Assembly: GCA_033977085.1 (NCBI GenBank)
Contig: CP138906.1
Span: 2,914,001 to 2,978,000, forward strand
Reading direction: 5' to 3'
DNA: 64,000 nucleotides
Source: Apirhabdus apintestini
GTDB taxonomy: Bacteria > Pseudomonadota > Gammaproteobacteria > Enterobacterales > Enterobacteriaceae
How positions within the stretch are numbered: position 1 is the first letter of the stretch; each line of letters opens with the position of its first letter. This document shows, one piece after another, positions 22,201 through 31,098 of the stretch. Below the pieces are notes generated by a model, which did not search any database, was not told the DNA's origin, and worked only from the letters and a program-made list of their open reading frames with translations. The position numbers and the translations under genes were made by a program.

Positions 22201-24579
22201 GTCGCTGTCTGAGTCCGAATCGCTGTCAGAATCCGAATCGCTGTCCGCATCCGCGTCGCTGTCAGAGTCCGAATCGCTGTCAGAATCCGAATCACTGTCC
22301 GCGTCTGCGTCGCTGTCTGAGTCCGAGTCGCTGTCTGAGTCCGAGTCGCTGTCCGCATCCGCGTCGCTGTCAGAATCCGAATCGCTGTCCGCATCTGCGT
22401 CGCTGTCGGAATCCGAGTCGCTATCCGCATCCGCATCGCTATCAGAATCCGAGTCGCTGTCCGCGTCTGCGTCGCTGTCGGAATCCGAATCGCTGTCCGC
22501 ATCCGCGTCGCTGTCAGAATCCGAATCGCTGTCCGCATCTGCGTCGCTGTCGGAATCCGAGTCGCTATCCGCATCCGCATCGCTGTCTGAGTCTGAGTCG
22601 CTGTCCGCATCCGCGTCGCTGTCTGAGTCCGAATCGCTGTCAGAATCCGAATCGCTGTCCGCATCCGCGTCGCTGTCAGAGTCCGAATCGCTGTCAGAAT
22701 CCGAATCACTGTCCGCGTCTGCGTCGCTGTCGGAATCCGAATCGCTGTCCGCATCCGCGTCGCTGTCAGAATCCGAGTCACTGTCCGCATCCGAATCGCT
22801 GTCTGCATCTGCGTCGCTGTCCGCATCCGCATCGCTGTCGGAATCCGAATCGCTGTCCGCATCTGCGTCGCTGTCGGAATCCGCATCGCTGTCTGCATCC
22901 GCATCGCTGTCGGAATCCGCGTCGCTGTCTGAGTCCGAGTCGCTGTCCGCATCCGAATCGCTGTCTGCATCTGCGTCGCTGTCCGCATCCGAATCGCTGT
23001 CCGCATCCGCGTCGCTGTCAGAATCCGAGTCACTGTCCGCATCCGAATCGCTGTCTGCATCTGCGTCGCTGTCCGCATCCGCATCGCTGTCGGAATCCGA
23101 ATCGCTGTCCGCATCTGCGTCGCTGTCGGAATCCGCATCGCTGTCTGCATCCGCATCGCTGTCGGAATCCGCGTCGCTGTCTGAGTCCGAGTCGCTGTCC
23201 GCATCCGAATCGCTGTCTGCATCTGCGTCGCTGTCCGCATCCGAATCGCTGTCAGAATCCGAGTCACTGTCCGCATCCGCGTCGCTGTCAGAGTCCGAAT
23301 CGCTGTCTGAGTCCGAGTCGCTGTCCGCATCCGCATCGCTGTCAGAATCCGAGTCGCTGTCCGCATCCGAATCGCTGTCCGCATCCGCATCGCTGTCAGA
23401 ATCCGAGTCGCTGTCCGCATCCGCATCGCTGTCCGCGTCTGAGTCACTGTCGGAATCCGAATCGCTGTCCGCATCTGCGTCGCTGTCTGAGTCCGAGTCG
23501 CTGTCGGAATCCGAATCGCTGTCAGAATCCGAGTCGCTGTCTGCATCTGCGTCGCTGTCGGAATCCGAGTCGCTGTCTGAGTCCGAGTCGCTGTCCGCAT
23601 CTGCGTCGCTGTCGGAATCCGCGTCGCTGTCCGCATCCGCATCGCTGTCGGCGTCCGAGTCGCTGTCAGAATCCGCGTCGCTGTCGGAATCTGAATCGCT
23701 GTCCGCATCCGCGTCGCTATCGGAATCCGAATCGCTGTCCGCATCCGCGTCGCTGTCGGAATCCGAATCGCTGTCTGCATCCGCATCGCTGTCGGAATCC
23801 GCGTCGCTGTCCGCGTCTGCGTCGCTGTCGGAATCCGAATCGCTGTCCGCATCTGCGTCGCTGTCCGAGTCCGAGTCGCTGTCGGAATCCGAATCGCTGT
23901 CCGCATCCGCATCGCTGTCAGAATCCGAGTCGCTGTCCGCATCCGAATCGCTGTCCGCATCAGCGTCACTATCGGAATCCGAGTCGCTGTCCGCATCCGC
24001 GTCGCTGTCGGCGTCCGAATCGCTGTCCGCATCCGCGTCGCTGTCAGAATCGTCATCCGGATCGGGCTTGTTTACTACAGGCCCGCCGGGAGGATGCCCA
24101 TTGCCACGGTCATCCGGATCCCGCTCTTCTTCCTGAGAGTGATTGCGATTATCATGGGCATTTGCTCCCATAAGCAAACCTGCGGCCAGCGCGGCCGCTC
24201 CCATAATTAATGGGGCTGCATAACCTGAGCCAGAGACGCTTTCCGCGCCTTCTGCGCCCAAAACGTCCAGAGATGAGAGGGGATCGGCATGAAAACCTGT
24301 GCCAGGTTCTTTGATCCACCATAGTGCGCCGCTCGCGGGATCTTCAACGACTAAATCGCTGATATTCCCCTGTGCGTCGGCGACGAAGAAATTTTTGATA
24401 ACAACTTTTCCACCCGACTTCAGCTCTATAATCAGGTCGTTCCCAGAACGCTCTGTCGTAGAAATAGATTCAGGGCTAATTTTGAGTTTTACGATTGAGG
24501 ACGATGATAGCGATAACTCTCTGGTTCCAGCACCAGTCGCCTGCCCACCGCTCATATCAACAACAGTTATATCTTTCAT
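19286..24579 (-). CDS. giant BapA-like adhesin with serine-aspartate repeat, type I secreted (frameshifted)
   Basis: Minus-strand gene of about 1,760 codons. N-terminus: BapA-type prefix (IVKLKISPESISTTERSGND, then LIIELKSGGKVVIKNFF) and a hydrophobic Ala/Gly stretch. Then about 690 residues of Asp-Ser/Asp-Ala dipeptides. After this come two similar modules of about 300 residues (AVDD...LDLQNQ...STFDLYIYQYNA; then IEGKYGTLSIDSEGNYTYTL, VCBS-like), and a C-terminal secretion signal region (NIWTDFSAAQGDHIDVNSLL). Breaks lie near 21,600, 21,270 and 20,540, with an in-frame TAA near 20,368. It should be an extracellular adhesin or biofilm protein exported by the adjoining genes. Confidence 0.88.
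21972..24053 (-). repeat. 18-bp-period coding repeat for (DS/DA) dipeptides
   Basis: About 2.08 kb built from GAxTCxGAC-type codon pairs, giving hexapeptide units DADSDS, DSDSDS and DADADS in irregular order. Only Asp, Ser and Ala are coded, with Asp at every second position. The pairing of GAC/GAT/GAA-like antisense codons leaves all frames without stops, which creates long false frames on both strands. The frame stays open through the whole repeat even though the rest of the gene has shifts. Confidence 0.97.
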
Positions 24580-25606
24580 GTGCACGCACCATTAGCATGG
24601 GTTATCGTTTTTATCTGGGCGCCTAAACGCGCCCATTGTTTTTTTGCCGTACGTTGCAAAAAAGCACGCACGGCGTCTCCTTACCGTTCCCTGTACAGAA
24701 ACAGTAATTGCAGGAGTCAGCGTTTTAATAACGCCTTCCAGAGGGATACAAACGAACAATCACTCATGACTTATGCCGCAACAAATAGCGTGTTTTATGA
24801 CACCCGTATCGCTGGCATAGCTTCATGCTGTCCTTATAAGAAGCGCCTCACCGTCTGCCGATGAGGCGTAAATCAGGAGATAACTGTTATTGAAGAATAG
24901 GGTTTAATCGTCGCGCACTCACTTAATCACTTTACTGTTAGAGATGTTGTTTTTATTTACTCAGAGGTATGTTTTAAAAGCGTAGACGCGCGCCATAAAA
25001 AACCAGCATCCGGCGCGCATTTTCATAATAAAAAATGCATATTTATTTTTTCTAAAAACTATTTCTCTGCCAACGTTAATAAGTTCCAAATAATATTATT
25101 AATAAAGGTAGGGATTACCTGAAACATAATATTTAGCATTAATAATTCAAATAAAAACAATATAAAAACCAATTTCCACCGCTAAAAATCGAATATTAAA
25201 CCACCTAAAAAGGGCTGTTAGCCTAAATTTTCTAATTAAAACAATAATAATAAATGTCTTCATTACCTTCGCTGGTAAGTTAGTTTTTTATAACGACGCT
25301 CTGAAAAATACGACCTTTATCACATAAATGATTCGCCGCACTCTCGGACAGTGTCGTCAGAATAAGTAGCAGGTTCTCTGCCCTTGCCGCCTTCTTCCCT
25401 GCACCCTGATGCAGATCGGATGAATCCATATAGCGCTCAATGGTAAGATAAACATCAACCGGGTCGGGCAGCCAAGGCCGCTATTATCAGGCTGAACTCA
25501 GCGTTTAAGCGGCCTCACCCTTCATGCATTCCCGCAGGCGTAGCGCATACCCTGAAGCGACGTTATAGAAGCGTTTTGAGCCGGGATGCCTTCATCACAG
25601 CACTTA
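24580..25606. other. AT-rich gap between adhesin gene and the island boundary
   Basis: About 1 kb with no firm gene. A GCGCCTCA/TGAGGCG hairpin lies near 24840-24868. 24900-25300 is very AT-rich and could hold the adhesin promoter and H-NS-type control. On the minus strand about 25290-25480, a frame of about 65 codons with no clear start (includes VDVYLTIERYMDSSDLHQGA) may be the tail of a lost gene. It is too weak to call. Confidence 0.5.
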
Positions 25607-25680
25607 ACAACGAGTAACATCAATATGACAGAGTCTGTTGACAAGGATTTCTCCCACCACACCCCAATGATGCAGCAGTA
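25607..25680 (+). other. attL: displaced native 5' end of mutS
   Basis: The sequence AACGAGTAACATCAATATGA, then codons for MTESVDKDFSHHTPMMQQY, reproduces the leader and first 19 codons of mutS before diverging at 25681. The intact gene at 46869 has a similar but not identical start (MNDDLDKDFSSHTPMMQQY). The longest identical block, CCAATGATGCAGCAGTA, is at 25664-25680 here and at 46908-46924 there. This is the left junction of an element that integrated into mutS codons about 12-19. Confidence 0.88.
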
Positions 25681-25759
25681 CATTTCTAGACAATCTAAGT
25701 TAATGATCTAAAATGAATAAAAATAAAAATCCTCATCAAAGGTTACATATAGGCTACAT

Positions 25760-26230
25760 ATGAAAAGAATAATCGGTTATCTCTTTACCTTACTCTTACT
25801 TGTTATCCTTGTGTATGCAGGATTAGTAAAGGGTGATGTGTTCCCTGAATGGATCATGAGCAAGAAGCTAATGATCCGTTGTGGACTGATCGGAGTGCTT
25901 GGTGGGACTCTTTACTGCCTCCGTGGTGTATATCTAAACAAGTGTGTTAGAAACTGCTGGGATGACCGCTGGCATGTTTGGTATGTGTTGAGACCTATTG
26001 TTAGTGGTATCTGTGGTGTTGTGGCCTACCTGTTCCTTAAAGCGGGTTTGATAGTGTTAGATGCATCACAAAACGGTAGTGGTGGCGATTATGGATATAT
26101 GGCATTTGCCTTCTTTGCTGGCTTGAATGTAGATAAATTCGTTGGCAAAATCGAAGATGTAGGTATGGCTATTTTTGGGATTGAGAAATCTCGCACAGCA
26201 AGATCGGGAGATAATACCGATCAGAAATAA
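25760..26230 (+). CDS. small multi-pass membrane protein, first gene of conjugation-like operon
   Basis: 156 residues with about four hydrophobic segments (IIGYLFTLLLLVILVYAGLV; LMIRCGLIGVLGGTLYCLRG; IVSGICGVVAYLFLKAGLIV; YMAFAFFAGLNV) and a polar tail GIEKSRTARSGDNTDQK. I recognise no named family. It is 16 bases ahead of the metallo-beta-lactamase-fold gene on the same strand and opens the operon next to the island's left end. In defence operons such a membrane protein is often the effector or its anchor, but that is inference. Confidence 0.75.
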   Translation: MKRIIGYLFTLLLLVILVYAGLVKGDVFPEWIMSKKLMIRCGLIGVLGGTLYCLRGVYLNKCVRNCWDDRWHVWYVLRPIVSGICGVVAYLFLKAGLIVLDASQNGSGGDYGYMAFAFFAGLNVDKFVGKIEDVGMAIFGIEKSRTARSGDNTDQK

Positions 26231-26246
26231 TTAATAAGGATATAAT

Positions 26247-27399
26247 ATGTCTGCAAAGATATGTTTCTTCCCGTAGGTAATGGGGATATGACCCTCATCC
26301 AAACGGAAGATGGGCAAAATATTTTAATCGATTGCCACATAAGAAAAGGGAAGGAACACCCCGATGTTCTTTCTCAGTTAAGAGAAAAACTGGATCGTGA
26401 TGAGAAAGGTAGATTATTTATCCACCTATTTATTTGGTCTCATCCCGATAAAGATCATTGTTCTGGAATTTCTGAGCACTTCCATTTAGGCAAACCCGAA
26501 GACTGGAGTGAAAGGTCAGATAAAATCTTTATTAATGAAATCTGGTCCAGTCCGATAGTATTTAGGCGACACCATGCACAAAATCATAATTTAATCCAAG
26601 ATGCAAGAGATCTTAACTCAGAAGTAAAACGAAGAGTTAATCTTTACAAAGAAAAACGATATTTAGATGGTGTCGGTAATCAAGTTTTAGTCTTAGGTAA
26701 AGATGAAAATGGTAAAACTGATGATATCCCTAATATTGTACTGCAACTTGATAATACAACTCGACTAATTAATGGTGCATATTCATACAACTTTGAAGCT
26801 CATTTGCTTGCACCATCACCAAAAAAGATTTGGATGAGGATGAAGATAAATTAGGTAAGAATCATTCAAGTGTAATTATCAATTTTGAGTTAAAAGGCGA
26901 TAATAAAACAGCATTCTTTTTAAGTGGTGGTGATGCGGAAGTTGTTTGTTGGGAAGGTGTCCGTAACCGCCTGTTTAAAAATTACAATATGTCGTGGCTT
27001 GATTACGATATACTACAAACCCCACATCATTGCTCTTGGCGATCTTTATCGCATGATAGTTCAAGCGGTAAAGGAGATGAAGCAAAAACCTCCGAACTGG
27101 CGATGGAAGTATTCAACCGAGCAAAACAAAATGCATTTATAATTGCAAGTTCGAGCTCCTATTGCAGATGATGCTAATGATCCCCCATCATATCGAGCAA
27201 AAAAGAATACGAAAATATTGTTGATAATGTACAAGGTCAATTTTTATGTGTATCGGACCATAAAAAGAATGGAGAGAATATTCCGTTAGAAATTGAAATT
27301 TCAGATAATGGTATTAAGAAAATTGCAGCATCTGCATTAGGCATGGCTGAATCATCAAGTGCCGCTGTAAATAGACAAGGTGGTGGTGGTTATGCCTGA
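26247..27399 (+). CDS. metallo-beta-lactamase-fold hydrolase with Gly-rich C-terminal tail (frameshifted)
   Basis: About 384 residues restored from frames broken near 26260, 26840, 27165 and 27205. The start ATGTCTGCAAAG has AAGGA 8 bases upstream. The N-terminus FLPVGNGDMTLIQTEDGQNI and the metal motif SHPDKDHCSG are of the ComEC/Rec2-like MBL type; LSGGDAEV and LQTPHHCSWRSL supply later ligands. The last residues are VNRQGGGGYA. The E2 gene starts inside its final codons (ATGCCTGA). MBL proteins occur in bacterial E1/E2/JAB operons. The substrate is unknown; a role as effector or conjugation target is inference. Confidence 0.8.
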
Positions 27400-27936
27400 T
27401 TGTCTTAAAAAAAGATAGATCAGTTGAGCACAATCCTTGCACCTTATGGTGCAAGGAAGCTTTCTATGAATGAATTAATAAAATTCGATAATAAATATGC
27501 TTGCGCTTGGGAGTTACCAACTGATTTAGAATTTAGTAATGAACCTATTGTATTGCAACTAAGATACAAAACTCTTAGTCAATTTAACATTCCAGATGTG
27601 TTTATTTCCTCACCTAAAATTGATGTTTGCCAACTCCCGCACTTAGAAAAAAATGGCAAGTTATGTGTTTGGCCTGACAGTTATATCATCGATCATAATG
27701 ATATGACCTATGCAGTCGATTTACTAAACGATGCTATACTAATGCTAAGAAAAGGAATAAATGGAGATTTAAATGAGGATTTTATTGATGAGTTTCAGAA
27801 CTATTGGATTTATCAATGTAATAAAATAGATCGACTTATAAGCCTGTGTGATCTAACAAATAAAAACACAAGGTTGGTTTTCGGTTATCGGACTCGGAAA
27901 TTTGGAGTAATATATTCTGACACAAAAAAGAATTAA
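27392..27936 (+). CDS. E2-like (ubiquitin-conjugating enzyme fold) protein
   Basis: About 180 residues; the clean frame starts at 27424 (TTG), but with one more A in the run at 27406-27412 it begins at ATG 27392, overlapping the MBL stop. LPHLEKNGKLCVWPDSYI carries the Asn-Gly-x-Leu-Cys pattern of prokaryotic E2 proteins, so the Cys is the likely thioester residue. One more A near 27930 would fuse it in frame to the next gene (...SDTKKELINWLENQ...), giving an E2-E1 fusion like CBASS Cap2. It would carry an activated protein from E1 to its target. Confidence 0.78.
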
Positions 27937-27944
27937 TTAACTGG

Positions 27945-29264
27945 TTGGAAAACCAAAAAATATTGCCATTAGAATCGGATGAAAGTAATTCAAAAGATAA
28001 GCGAATAAGGCAACAGCAACTCTCTAAAATAATTTCAATTCCATTGATATTCTTCGATGAAGCTTGGTATCCGAGTCAGTATCCAAAAACTGCAAGGGAT
28101 TTTTTTGAACTAATAAATCAGCAACAGGAAGATTCAGAAAGCACTATTGAATTGATCTTAAGATCTTGTGCTAATATGTTCAATGTCAAGCCAATAATTC
28201 TAATTACATTCCCAACCCCTTCTGGGATGAATATTATAGGAATACAGATTCCTAAGGGAGTTAGTGATCTTGCCTCAGATCGTTTCGATACCAGAGGTAT
28301 TAGTCGGGGTCGATTCAGGAATACAGCTTTATTAGATGGTTATAGAAATTACATCGATGGAAAGATTTTAAAAAATAGAATAAGTCAAACTAAAACAGAA
28401 AATCTCATGGTAGACCGTTCTGACGATTTTTGGTTAACGGGCCGTGAGCATAACAAAACTTACAAGAAAATCTCTGAACATAAAGTAGCTATCGTCGGAT
28501 GTGGTTCAGTAGGTTCTTCGGTCTCAAGACTATTACTTCAATCAGGCGTTAGAAAAATGATGCTTTGGGATGATGATTTAATGAAGAGTGAAAACTCCTC
28601 TCGTCATCTATTAGGATTTGATTCTGTTTATAAAAATAAAGCATTAGCTCTTGCCTCAAGACTACGGGAAGAGTTTCCAAATGCCTATATAGAAGCTTTT
28701 AATGAAGATTGGACAGAAGATTCCAAGAATAACCAGAAAATTGCAGAAGCTGACATTATAGTAAGCTGCACTGCACATTGGAATACTGAACAGCAGTTAA
28801 TTAAAAGACAGTCGGAAGACATTCTTGGTGCTATTGTCTTTGCATTTGTTGAAGCTCATGCAATGGCTGGGCATGTAATAGTCAACCAAGTGGATTCTAA
28901 TGCTTTTAATAGCTGGCATATTACAGAAGGTAAATTTATTGGTGCATTAAAATACCCTGCTACTTACTGGAAAGAAAATACTCGCAAAAGAATAGCTGCA
29001 TGTGCCGGAGAGTTCCAGCCATACGGAGCTATCCCATTGACTAATTTACATGCTCTAACTGCAAGAACAGTAATAGATCTTATTATGGCTCGTTTTTCAA
29101 ATGAATCTTTTGCTTATAGCTATTTAGGAAGAGAATCAGAACTATTAGATTTGGGTGGAAAATGGAATAATAAATGGATAGCACAATTCGGAAGCCCAGA
29201 AAAAGGTGATTGTATTATACCTCTTATTTTTAAAAATTCTAATTGGGAAAAATGTGATGCATAA
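27945..29264 (+). CDS. E1-like (ThiF-fold) activating enzyme
   Basis: 439 residues. The first about 170 look like the non-catalytic half of an E1 (SIPLIFFDEAWYPSQYPKTA). Then comes the adenylation domain with HKVAIVGCGSVGSSVSRLLL (nucleotide loop), LWDDDLMKSENSSRH, and a candidate thioester Cys in RIAACAGEFQPYGAIPLTNL. It would adenylate a protein C-terminus and pass it to the E2. The TTG start follows the E2 stop by 8 bases; a fused reading is possible (see E2). The JAB gene starts within its last codons. Confidence 0.88.
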   Translation: MENQKILPLESDESNSKDKRIRQQQLSKIISIPLIFFDEAWYPSQYPKTARDFFELINQQQEDSESTIELILRSCANMFNVKPIILITFPTPSGMNIIGIQIPKGVSDLASDRFDTRGISRGRFRNTALLDGYRNYIDGKILKNRISQTKTENLMVDRSDDFWLTGREHNKTYKKISEHKVAIVGCGSVGSSVSRLLLQSGVRKMMLWDDDLMKSENSSRHLLGFDSVYKNKALALASRLREEFPNAYIEAFNEDWTEDSKNNQKIAEADIIVSCTAHWNTEQQLIKRQSEDILGAIVFAFVEAHAMAGHVIVNQVDSNAFNSWHITEGKFIGALKYPATYWKENTRKRIAACAGEFQPYGAIPLTNLHALTARTVIDLIMARFSNESFAYSYLGRESELLDLGGKWNNKWIAQFGSPEKGDCIIPLIFKNSNWEKCDA

Positions 29265-29752
29265 ATTTCATTGTACCGAATTAGATTTTAAAATATGCAT
29301 CAGCCAAAGCATAGTAGATGAATTATTTTCTCACCGTCAAACACACTGTTTTAGCAAAGAATCTGGGGGATGTTATTTTCCAATAATCTCAATGACTCAG
29401 AGATTGAAATCAATAAAATAACCACACCAAGCCCTTCTGACTGGAGGAAAAGAAATTTCTTCAAGTTAAATGAGAAAAAAGCCAAAGAAGATATCATTTC
29501 GTTTTTCGAAGACGGATTTCATTACTTAGGTGATTGGCATACACATAACGAAGCCGTAGCAACCCCATCAGGAACGGATATCCGCAGTATCCAAGACTTG
29601 TTTATCAAATCAGGTCATACAAGGCCTTTTTTCTCATGCTAATAATTCCAAATAAAGAAAATATTTCCAATTGTTATTTGGCGGCAGCAGATGAAAAGAA
29701 ACTGTATGAATTTAAATATCAGATAATTGATGAGAGCGATATTAATAAATGA
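29257..29752 (+). CDS. JAB/JAMM-family isopeptidase (frameshifted)
   Basis: About 165 residues from three frames (breaks near 29365 and 29630). The JAMM zinc motif is clear: the Glu of SKESGG and HTHNEAVATPSGTD (H-x-H-x7-S-x2-D). Such enzymes trim or reverse conjugates made by E1/E2 partners, as Cap3 does in CBASS. ATG 29257 overlaps the E1 stop (GATGCATAA), and its own TGA overlaps the next ATG. The tight overlaps make it part of one translational unit with E1 and E2. Confidence 0.85.
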
Positions 29753-30168
29753 ATAATAAAATACTTCGTTACTGGAATTCATCAGCATTAGGTCTAATGA
29801 TATTCGGTTTATTGGCAGTTGCATATTTAATATATAGGAAAGAAAATAATGGAATGGATATATCTAATTACTTTTTATTGGCCCCACCAATAATAATATC
29901 GTTTGGGCTTTCTGCTTTTTATAAAAGGATTAAACCTCATGCTGAGCTATTATATGCCATAGCAGCGACTGCATCTGCTTTAACCTTGTGTCTCGACGCA
30001 TTACCTGACTCTACAAATAATTTATTTCCCTATTTTTTCCAGAGTGTTTTAGGATATTTAATTCTGGTATGGGTGGCGGCATTATCATTAGCTAACATTA
30101 TTTACACTATTGCACATAAAATTCTCAGTTATTTCTTCGACATTTCTGAAAATAGTCCCGCACAATAA
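29749..30168 (+). CDS. four-helix membrane protein, last gene of conjugation-like operon
   Basis: 139 residues with hydrophobic segments near residues 12-30 (SALGLMIFGLLAVAYLIYRK), 42-58, 65-85 and 98-120 (SVLGYLILVWVAALSLANII). It starts inside the JAB stop (AATGAATAAT). No family recognised. An intrinsic terminator follows 9 bases after the stop. As with the first gene, it may be the membrane-acting effector or an accessory; the sequence does not decide. Confidence 0.75.
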   Translation: MNNKILRYWNSSALGLMIFGLLAVAYLIYRKENNGMDISNYFLLAPPIIISFGLSAFYKRIKPHAELLYAIAATASALTLCLDALPDSTNNLFPYFFQSVLGYLILVWVAALSLANIIYTIAHKILSYFFDISENSPAQ

Positions 30169-30176
30169 CATGTCAA

Positions 30177-30206
30177 ATCCACTTGTTACACAAGTGGATT
30201 ATTTTT
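30177..30206 (+). terminator. terminator of the E1/E2/JAB operon
   Basis: ATCCACTTGT and ACAAGTGGAT form a perfect 10-bp stem with a TAC loop, followed by TATTTTT. It closes the operon that begins at 25760. Confidence 0.9.
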
Positions 30207-30268
30207 ACTCTTGTTTTGCATTGGAGGGAATATAAATGGAAATAAAAACAGATATAACACCGGAGATA

Positions 30269-30394
30269 TCATAAGTAAAACCTCACCAAACCCCTATTTT
30301 TACCCCACGAATAATCTATAACAAAGATAGAAATGAAAGATAGTACAAATAAAAATAGCACCGTGAATGTAATTATGTAATCTTTTTTCTTCAT
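30269..30394 (-). CDS. 41-residue hydrophobic peptide
   Basis: An ATG with AAGGA 11 bases upstream opens a 41-codon frame: MKKKDYIITFTVLFLFVLSF and ISIFVIDYSWGKNRGLVRFYL follow each other. Three N-terminal Lys precede one long hydrophobic helix and a short basic tail. This is the look of a small membrane peptide or type I toxin. It is convergent with the E1/E2/JAB operon. Expression is not shown; no family recognised. Confidence 0.45.
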   Translation of the reverse strand: MKKKDYIITFTVLFLFVLSFISIFVIDYSWGKNRGLVRFYL

Positions 30395-30480
30395 TTTTAT
30401 TTTTCCTTATAAAAAATATAATATACCACTACTATATTTTTTAGAATGTCAAGAACTCATCACTACTTTTAGCTGAAGAA

Positions 30481-30550
30481 AGCAAGGGCTAACTTATCGA
30501 AGCTACGCTTCTCAAGTTGACCTTGCTTTTTCGCCCTTCGGTTGAAAAAG
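30481..30550. other. nested inverted repeats, candidate oriT
   Basis: AGCAAGG/CCTTGCT encloses AACTT/AAGTT, which encloses GAAGC-TAC-GCTTC. This is followed at once by CTTTTTC/GAAAAAG around CGCCCTTCGGTT-like sequence. The block lies 180 bases upstream of mobC, where MOBP-type elements keep oriT. An RNA terminator is an alternative, because T-rich sequence follows the first stem. No nic site can be assigned by eye. Confidence 0.4.
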
Positions 30551-30727
30551 AACATCAAAAACTAAAAAGCATAATGCAAAACGCAATGAAAACGTTGTGT
30601 TATTTCAGCAATAGATTCTTCATTCAACCTAAAACTTCCGTGTGCATTGACATTGTTATCTTTTGCAATATAAATATTCTAAGCATAAGGAATATGCTTC
30701 TGATTAAAAAACACGAAAGGAGTTCGT

Positions 30728-31093
30728 ATGAAAAATACTTTTAATAAAATTATCAAAAAAGAATCACCTGAAAGTTCGTTAAGAACACATTGCATCAGTG
30801 TTAGGTTGAACCATGAAGAACTACAGCTTCTCAATGCTAAACGCGGAGAGAAAAGCAAGGGTGAATGGCTTCGATTAGCTTCACTTGACAAGTTTCCACC
30901 AGTAGTTCCCCCTATAAATGTAGAAGCATGGAAATCATTGTCTGAAATCTCTCAGAAGCTGAACACCCTTATAGGTCATCTTGAGAATAAAAGCAGTGGT
31001 GGTGAACTTACAAAAACAGAGATCTTTGCGGTTAAGCGCCAAATTTCTGAGCTTCGCTTCTGTCTTACATCCTCCAAGAGATCTATGAGTTAG
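30728..31093 (+). CDS. MobC-like relaxosome accessory protein
   Basis: 121 residues with AGGAG before the ATG. The N-terminal half (HCISVRLNHEELQLLNAKRG, then GEWLRLASLDK) has the strand-helix-helix spacing of a ribbon-helix-helix mobilisation protein. The C-terminal half is helical (LSEISQKLNTLIGHLENKSS). It sits 5 bases before the relaxase gene, the usual mobC-mobA order. It would bind oriT and help the relaxase nick. Confidence 0.75.
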   Translation: MKNTFNKIIKKESPESSLRTHCISVRLNHEELQLLNAKRGEKSKGEWLRLASLDKFPPVVPPINVEAWKSLSEISQKLNTLIGHLENKSSGGELTKTEIFAVKRQISELRFCLTSSKRSMS

Positions 31094-31098
31094 CTTTA

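Noticed and set aside
21896..24173. Very long open frames on the plus strand and in other minus-strand frames across the SD repeat
   Set aside because: The 18-bp repeat has no stop in any of these frames, so they are by-products. Only one frame joins the BapA-type N-terminus to the C-terminal modules.
24580..24864. 94-codon plus-strand frame upstream of the adhesin
   Set aside because: Starts inside the adhesin N-terminus on the other strand, is Cys/Arg-rich and ends in a hairpin; no support as a gene.
25760..30168. Type II CBASS
   Set aside because: E1, E2 and JAB partners fit, but no CD-NTase domain is visible in any gene of the operon and an MBL protein takes its place.
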